DNA of 9,474 nt from JANMAT01 sp031359995 (GTDB lineage Bacteria > Actinomycetota > Acidimicrobiia > Acidimicrobiales > Ilumatobacteraceae), in assembly GCA_031359995.1 (NCBI GenBank), contig JANMAT010000240.1, positions 1 through 9,474 on the forward strand, read 5' to 3'. Positions 5,738 to 9,474 of the stretch are shown here, piece after piece; position 1 is the stretch's first letter; the number at the start of each line of letters is the position of its first letter. The translations under genes were made by a program, and so were the position numbers. The notes under the pieces are model-generated. The model was not told the DNA's origin and did not search any database. It saw nothing but the letters and a program-made list of their open reading frames with translations.

Positions 5738-6919
5738 TCAGGCTTGCAGCAGCAGACCCTTCAGGTAGGCGGCTTCGGGGAAGGTGAGCGCCACCGGGTG
5801 GTCCTCGGCCTGGTGGAAGTGCTGCACGATCCACGCGTCTCGGCGGGCGTCGAGGGCGGCGCCGAAGACGATCTTCTGGAACAGGTCGTCGCTCACCGCA
5901 CCCGAGCACGAGAACGTGGCCAGGTGACCGCCCGGGTGCAGCAGGCCGAGCGCCACCCGGTTCAGGTCCTTGTAGGCCCGGCTCGCCTTGTCGACCTGGG
6001 CCATGCCGTTGGCCAGCTTGGGCGGGTCGAGCACGATCAGGTCGAAGCGCTCGCCGGCGTCGCGCCGGGCCCGCAGTTCGGCGAAGGCGTCGGCCTCGCA
6101 CAGCCCGTGGGTCGGATGCCCGTTGCGGCGCAGGTTCTCGGCGGCCACGGCGAGCGACGGACCCGACGAGTCGACGGTGACGACGTCGGTGGCGCCGCCG
6201 GCCCACGCCGCCACGCTGAACCCACCGGTGTAGGCGAACACGTCGAGCACGCGGCCCCCGGTGCTGCGGGCCTGCACCGCGGCCCGGGCGTCGCGCTGGT
6301 CGAGGTAGAAGCCGGTCTTGTGCCCGCGGCGCACGTCGACCGCGTAGGTGCGCCCGTCCTCGGTGATGGTGACGAGCTCGGGCGGTTCGGCGCCACGGAG
6401 CACGCCGGTGCGCACGCCCAGACCCTCCTTCTTGCGCACCGCGGCATCGGAGCGCTCGTACACGCCCTGCACCCCGGGCAGCGCGGCGAAGGCGTCGGCC
6501 AGCACGTCACGCCAACGATCGGCGCCGGTGGCGGTGAGCTCGAGCACCACCCACGGGCCGAAGCGGTCGGCCACCACACCGGGCAGGCCGTCGCTCTCGG
6601 CGAACACGAGGCGCACACCGTCGGTGCGACCGGCCAGGGCCGAGCGCCGCGCCGCCGCGGCCGCGACCCGCGCCGCGATGAACGCGTCGTCGATCACGGT
6701 GACGGCGTCGAAGGTCCACAACCGCGCCGCCAGCTGCGACTGCGGGCTGTAGGCGGCCCGGCCGAGCACGTGCCCGTCGGACGACTGCACGACCACGGTG
6801 GCACCGGGCGCTGGATCACCCGACACCTTGGCCACGCCACCCGAAAATACCCACGGGTGCCGGCGCACGACCGACTTCTCGCGGCCAGGTCGCAGGGTGA
6901 GCGTGGGTTCGACGGCCAT
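5738..6919 (-). CDS. RlmI-type class I SAM-dependent rRNA methyltransferase
   Basis: A cytosolic RNA methyltransferase of 393 residues, matching the usual length of the RlmI/RlmK-like family; E. coli RlmI makes m5C1962 in 23S rRNA. The N-terminal part (about 1-75) is a PUA-like RNA-binding domain with 'HPWVFSGGVAKVSG' (21-34). A linker domain follows, then the catalytic Rossmann fold. Visible motifs are 'KTGFYLDQR' (201-209), motif I 'VLDVFAYTGGFSVAAWAGGA' (224-243), the acidic 'TVDSS' (248-252), motif IV 'DPPK' (298-301), and 'TFSCSG' (335-340) with Cys338 as the likely catalytic cysteine. The C-terminal 'HPVALTFPEAAYLKGLLLQ' is typical of RlmI. The exact modified base cannot be read from sequence. 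No strong Shine-Dalgarno precedes the ATG; a TACGGT lies 10 nt upstream, which could give a very short leader. Confidence 0.9.
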   Translation of the reverse strand: MAVEPTLTLRPGREKSVVRRHPWVFSGGVAKVSGDPAPGATVVVQSSDGHVLGRAAYSPQSQLAARLWTFDAVTVIDDAFIAARVAAAAARRSALAGRTDGVRLVFAESDGLPGVVADRFGPWVVLELTATGADRWRDVLADAFAALPGVQGVYERSDAAVRKKEGLGVRTGVLRGAEPPELVTITEDGRTYAVDVRRGHKTGFYLDQRDARAAVQARSTGGRVLDVFAYTGGFSVAAWAGGATDVVTVDSSGPSLAVAAENLRRNGHPTHGLCEADAFAELRARRDAGERFDLIVLDPPKLANGMAQVDKASRAYKDLNRVALGLLHPGGHLATFSCSGAVSDDLFQKIVFGAALDARRDAWIVQHFHQAEDHPVALTFPEAAYLKGLLLQA

Positions 6920-6996
6920 GGCGGGAGCGACCGTACCGTGCCGACGACAGGCCCTCCCACTGGCCGTGCCCGCTCCCGCTGGGCCACCATGAGCCC

Positions 6997-7398
6997 ATGC
7001 TGCTCACCGAGATCGACCACGTGGCCATCGCCGTGAAGGACCTGGAAGCGGCCGTCGACTACTACCAGCGGGCCTTCGGCGCCACCGTGGAGCACCGCGA
7101 GGTCGTGGAGAGCGACGGTGTGGAAGAGGCGCTGCTGAAGGTGGCCGAGAGCTACATCCAGCTCCTCACGCCCACCCGGCCCGACTCGCCCGTGGCCAAG
7201 GCCATCGAGAAGCGGGGCGAGGGCCTGCACCACGTGGGCTACCGCGTGGCCGACTGCGGGGTGGCGTTGCAGTCGATGCTCGACGCCGGTGCCACCGCCA
7301 TCGACAAGGCGCCCCGCCCGGGCAGCCGCGGCACCACCGTGGCCTTCGTCCACCCGAAGGGCAGCTTCGGCACGCTCATCGAGCTCGTGCAGGAGTAG
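6997..7398 (+). CDS. mce: Methylmalonyl-CoA epimerase (possibly also ethylmalonyl-CoA)
   Basis: A 133-residue VOC-superfamily metalloenzyme that interconverts the 2R and 2S forms of methylmalonyl-CoA, linking propionyl-CoA carboxylase to the B12-dependent mutase. The two beta-alpha-beta-beta-beta units are clear. The four metal ligands expected from the Propionibacterium enzyme are present: His8 in 'IDHVAIAV', Gln55 in 'YIQLL', His79 in 'LHHVGYRV' and Glu129 in 'TLIELVQE'. Length is typical. In ethylmalonyl-CoA-pathway bacteria the same epimerase also handles ethylmalonyl-CoA, so it could act on the product of the carboxylase/reductase at 2418; that link is inference. There is no clear Shine-Dalgarno. 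The ATG at 6997 is chosen because the conserved first beta-strand begins right after it. It is divergent from the rRNA methyltransferase gene, 77 bp apart. Confidence 0.92.
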   Translation: MLLTEIDHVAIAVKDLEAAVDYYQRAFGATVEHREVVESDGVEEALLKVAESYIQLLTPTRPDSPVAKAIEKRGEGLHHVGYRVADCGVALQSMLDAGATAIDKAPRPGSRGTTVAFVHPKGSFGTLIELVQE

Positions 7399-7403
7399 CG
7401 GCG

Positions 7404-7934
7404 TCAGCCGTCGTTGTCGCCGCCGGCAGGCGGCGCGGTCCTGCCCGTCCACGTGGCGTCGGCGCCGCTGTGACCGGCCCGGAACACCCACGTGGAAGCG
7501 AACGCACCCAGCACCAGCGACAGCACCATGCGACCCTTCAGGAGCACGCCGGCCTGCGGCGGACGCGTTGCCATGCGAGCGAACCACCAGTCGAGAGCGA
7601 CCCACACGAACAGCATGAGCAGGAAGCCGGCGGTGATGACCTTGGCCTGATCGCCGAGCTCCACGTGCTGGCTCACCTTGGCCGTGCGCGTCGCCTGCTC
7701 CTGCAGGTCCTCGCCGCTCTGGCTGGCCAGCAACGTGCCGAACGCCGCGACGACGGCGACCAGCGCGGTGGTGATGGCGAGCTTGTCGAACCACGACCGT
7801 CGCACCGTGATGGCGATGGTCGCGGCGAACAGCAACGGCACCAGGACGACCGGGATGTGCACCAGCAGCGGATGCAGCGGGAGGGACGCGAGGAGGGTCA
7901 CGCCGACGTTGTACCCCCTTTGGGTTGGCGCCAT
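7404..7934 (-). CDS. DUF2231-type four-helix membrane protein
   Basis: A 176-residue integral membrane protein of unknown function. 'LPLHPLLVHIPVVLVPLLF' near the N-terminus (18-36) is the hallmark of the DUF2231 family. Four hydrophobic segments are visible at about 22-43, 52-71, 98-116 and 135-151. His21 and His26 in the first helix, His90 before the third, and His155 after the fourth ('FRAGHSGADATW') are the kind of conserved histidines that suggest metal or haem binding in this family, though that is unproven. The C-terminus is short and polar. The ATG at 7934 is used, but a GTG at codon 12 (just before 'TLLASLPLHP') would fit the family start equally well. The gene ends 5 bp from the convergent epimerase gene. 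Confidence 0.75.
   Translation of the reverse strand: MAPTQRGYNVGVTLLASLPLHPLLVHIPVVLVPLLFAATIAITVRRSWFDKLAITTALVAVVAAFGTLLASQSGEDLQEQATRTAKVSQHVELGDQAKVITAGFLLMLFVWVALDWWFARMATRPPQAGVLLKGRMVLSLVLGAFASTWVFRAGHSGADATWTGRTAPPAGGDNDG
7418..7435. terminator. Possible terminator hairpin for the epimerase gene
   Basis: CGCCGCC (7418-7424) and GGCGGCG (7429-7435) pair around a GGCA loop, 20 bp past the epimerase stop. The hairpin lies inside the 3' end of the convergent membrane-protein gene and has no U-tract, so the call is tentative. Confidence 0.35.
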
Positions 7935-8029
7935 GATCGCGACGGTTTGGAAATCGGTGAGAGGGACCTCGGCCCGCGTGCCGGTTGGCACACCGGACCT
8001 CGATTGCGAGCAACTGAGCGCGCGTCCGC

Positions 8030-8035
8030 TAATGT
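8030..8035 (+). promoter_or_regulatory. Possible -10 box of the helicase promoter
   Basis: TAATGT fits TANNNT and is one of few AT-rich hexamers in the 217-bp divergent gap between the membrane-protein and helicase genes. The best -35-like sequence, TTGCGA (8004-8009), is 20 bp upstream, longer than ideal. If used, it would give a leader of roughly 110 nt. Confidence 0.35.
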
Positions 8036-8084
8036 GGTCACTCGGCCTGGCAACGCCTGGTCGCTCTGTGGCGCTTCGGGTTGT

Positions 8085-8147
8085 GATCGAAGAGGTCTGC
8101 AGACCCCGCACCAGTTCCCATCGGTGCGGTCCCCCTTCGATCAGGAG
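8085..8147 (+). promoter_or_regulatory. Structured 5' leader ending at the helicase Shine-Dalgarno
   Basis: GATCGAAG (8085-8092) is the exact reverse complement of CTTCGATC (8135-8142), giving an 8-bp closing stem. Inside it, CCGCACC (8106-8112) and GGTGCGG (8123-8129) form a perfect 7-bp hairpin with a 10-nt loop. A 12-bp palindrome GGTCTGCAGACC (8094-8105) fills the left side. The closing stem ends at the base directly before the Shine-Dalgarno AGGAG (8143-8147), which lies 4 nt from the ATG. Folding could thus influence ribosome access. No known riboswitch class is recognised. Confidence 0.5.
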
Positions 8148-8151
8148 AACC

Positions 8152-9474
8152 ATGTCTTCCACGTTCATCGACCTCGGGCTGCCCCGCGACCTGGCGGAGC
8201 ACCTCGCCGCCAACGGCATCGAGTCGCCCAGCCCCATCCAGGCGGCCACGCTGCCCGATCTGCTCGCCGGCCGTGACGTCCTGGCCGCCGCACCCACCGG
8301 CTCGGGCAAGACGCTCGCCTTCGCCGCGCCGCTCATCGCCCGCGTGGGCAAGGGCATGCCGAACCGTCCCGCCGCCCTCGTGCTCACCCCCACCCGGGAG
8401 CTCGCCGCCCAGATCCACACGGTCCTGGCCGACATGGGCCGCGTCCGCAAGAAGTGGTCGTCGTCGGTGTACGGCGGCGTCCGCCAGGGCCCGCAGGTCA
8501 ACAACCTGCGCCGTGGTGTCGACGTGCTCGTCGCCTGCCCGGGCCGGCTCGAAGACCTCATCGAGCAGGGCCACGTGAAGCTCGACAACGTCTCGATCGT
8601 CGTCATCGACGAGGCCGACCGCATGGCCGACATGGGCTTCCTGCCCTGTGTGCGCCGCATCGTCGACCAGTGCAGCCGCGAGCGTCAGACCATGCTGTTC
8701 TCGGCCACGCTCGACGGCGCGACCGACGGCCTGGCCCGCACCCACCTCAACAACCCCACGCGGCACAGCGTCGCCCCCAAGGTGGAGGACGAGGGCAAGG
8801 CCACCCACCTGTTCTGGGCGGCCAACCCGGCCGATCGTCCGAACCTGTCGGCCGACATCATCCGCAAGGCCGGCCGCACGATGCTGTTCACCCGCACCAA
8901 GCACGGCGCCGACCGCCTCACCGAGAAGCTGAACGCCATGGGCGTGCAGGCCGCGGTGATCCACGGTGGTCGCAGCCAGGCCCAGCGCGACAAGAGCCTC
9001 TCCGACTTCCACCGCGGCCGCGTCGCCGCCCTGGTGGCCACCGACGTGGCCGCCCGTGGCCTCCACGTCGAGAAGGTCGCCTGCGTCGTGCACGTCGACC
9101 TGCCCGACAGCCCCACCGACTACCAGCACCGTTCGGGCCGCACGGCCCGCGCCGGTGAGCGCGGCGTGGTCGTATCGCTGGTGACGCCCGAGCAGCGCCG
9201 CCACGCCAAGAACGTGCAGCGCCACTTCGGCTTCCCGAGCGCCAACAGCCGACCGGACATGGACCACATCGAGGCCGGCGAGGTGCCCGTCATCGTCGAC
9301 CGTCCCGTCCGCCCCGAGCGCGACGACCGCCCGAGCCGGCCCTACGGCCAGCGCGACGACCGCCCGAGCCGGCCCTACGGCCAGCGCGACGACCGCCCGA
9401 GCCGCCCCTCCGGCCAGCGCGACGACCGCCCGGCCCGCCCCAACGGCCCCCGCGACGACCGCCCCCCCCGCCCC
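8152..9474 (+). CDS. DEAD-box ATP-dependent RNA helicase, C-terminus cut by the window edge
   Basis: This ATP-dependent RNA-unwinding enzyme of the DEAD-box family (RhlE/DeaD-like bacterial group) probably acts in ribosome assembly or mRNA turnover. All core motifs are intact: Q motif Phe5 to Gln30 ('SPSPIQ'), motif I 'APTGSGKT' (47-54), Ia 'PTRELA' (80-85), Ib-like 'CPGRLEDL' (129-136), II 'DEAD' (153-156), III 'SAT' (184-186), V 'ATDVAARG' (296-303) and VI 'HRSGRTARAG' (326-335). After the second RecA-like domain ends (about residue 360), a short linker leads into a basic Arg/Asp/Pro tail starting at residue 390. The tail is made of 11-residue repeats and continues past the last base. The reading frame has no stop, so the gene is partial. 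AGGAG at 8143-8147 supports the ATG. Such charged tails usually bind RNA nonspecifically. Confidence 0.95.
   Translation, partial: MSSTFIDLGLPRDLAEHLAANGIESPSPIQAATLPDLLAGRDVLAAAPTGSGKTLAFAAPLIARVGKGMPNRPAALVLTPTRELAAQIHTVLADMGRVRKKWSSSVYGGVRQGPQVNNLRRGVDVLVACPGRLEDLIEQGHVKLDNVSIVVIDEADRMADMGFLPCVRRIVDQCSRERQTMLFSATLDGATDGLARTHLNNPTRHSVAPKVEDEGKATHLFWAANPADRPNLSADIIRKAGRTMLFTRTKHGADRLTEKLNAMGVQAAVIHGGRSQAQRDKSLSDFHRGRVAALVATDVAARGLHVEKVACVVHVDLPDSPTDYQHRSGRTARAGERGVVVSLVTPEQRRHAKNVQRHFGFPSANSRPDMDHIEAGEVPVIVDRPVRPERDDRPSRPYGQRDDRPSRPYGQRDDRPSRPSGQRDDRPARPNGPRDDRPPRP
9319..9474 (+). repeat. 33-bp in-frame tandem repeat encoding the helicase tail
   Basis: Units start at 9319, 9352, 9385, 9418 and 9451, the last cut by the window end. 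Units 1 and 2 are identical and encode RDDRPSRPYGQ. Unit 3 encodes RDDRPSRPSGQ, unit 4 RDDRPARPNGP and unit 5 begins RDDRPPRP. Identity decays from left to right while the opening CGCGACGACCGCCC is kept in every copy. There are no unique spacers between units, so this is a coding minisatellite and not a CRISPR array. Confidence 0.95.

Noticed and set aside
8038..9267. 409-codon minus-strand frame opposite the helicase
   Set aside because: The plus strand holds every DEAD-box motif in order; the opposite frame has none.
9319..9474. CRISPR-like direct repeats
   Set aside because: The 33-bp units are contiguous without spacers, in frame and coding; no cas genes are present.
1..9474. Search for a mobile element, toxin-antitoxin pair, defence system or biosynthetic cluster
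   Set aside because: No transposase, integrase, terminal inverted repeats, toxin-like small gene pairs or nuclease/NTPase modules were seen. All intact genes fit core metabolism, transport, RNA modification or secreted-protein families.
1..9474. tRNA and rRNA genes
   Set aside because: No cloverleaf with a TTC-arm (GGTTCGANTCC-like) consensus and no rRNA core sequences were noticed on either strand by eye.

Overview
The window is GC-rich DNA from what looks like a high-GC actinobacterium. The class Acidimicrobiia is my best guess, inferred from three things: the crotonyl-CoA carboxylase/reductase, a secreted protein built of 'RVLDTR' modules, and starts that look leaderless. Gene density and codon use look uniform. 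I see no tRNA, rRNA, CRISPR array, transposase, integrase or phage gene. The window appears to be ordinary chromosome, and I did not find a convincing new multi-gene system.

Layout. Positions 1-83 are almost pure G/C and may be a contig-end artefact. From 182 to 1444 (minus strand) lies a small iron-uptake operon: an FTR1/EfeU-type permease followed by a cupredoxin-like lipoprotein resembling the N-terminal domain of EfeO. A perfect 18-bp palindrome of DtxR/IdeR type sits 52 bp upstream of the permease start. Next is a trans-aconitate-methyltransferase-like enzyme (1525-2337, minus). It is transcribed divergently from a complete crotonyl-CoA carboxylase/reductase (2418-3758, plus); both starts carry a possible -10 box exactly 6 nt before the ATG. 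A decayed GNAT acetyltransferase (3848-4286) follows. Then comes a secreted three-module protein (4388-5677, plus), closed by a strong hairpin shared with the convergent RlmI-type rRNA methyltransferase (5738-6919, minus). Divergent from that is methylmalonyl-CoA epimerase (6997-7398, plus), which ends 5 bp from a convergent DUF2231-type membrane protein (7404-7934, minus). The window closes with a DEAD-box RNA helicase (8152 to the window end, plus). Its leader can fold into a stem that stops right next to the Shine-Dalgarno sequence, and its C-terminal tail is an in-frame 33-bp tandem repeat that runs off the edge.

How they work together. The carboxylase/reductase and the epimerase are both enzymes of the ethylmalonyl-CoA/propionyl-CoA network (C2 and C3 acyl-CoA assimilation), but they lie more than 3 kb apart with unrelated genes between. 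The EfeU-cupredoxin pair is the only clear operon. The helicase and the rRNA methyltransferase are RNA-metabolism housekeeping genes.
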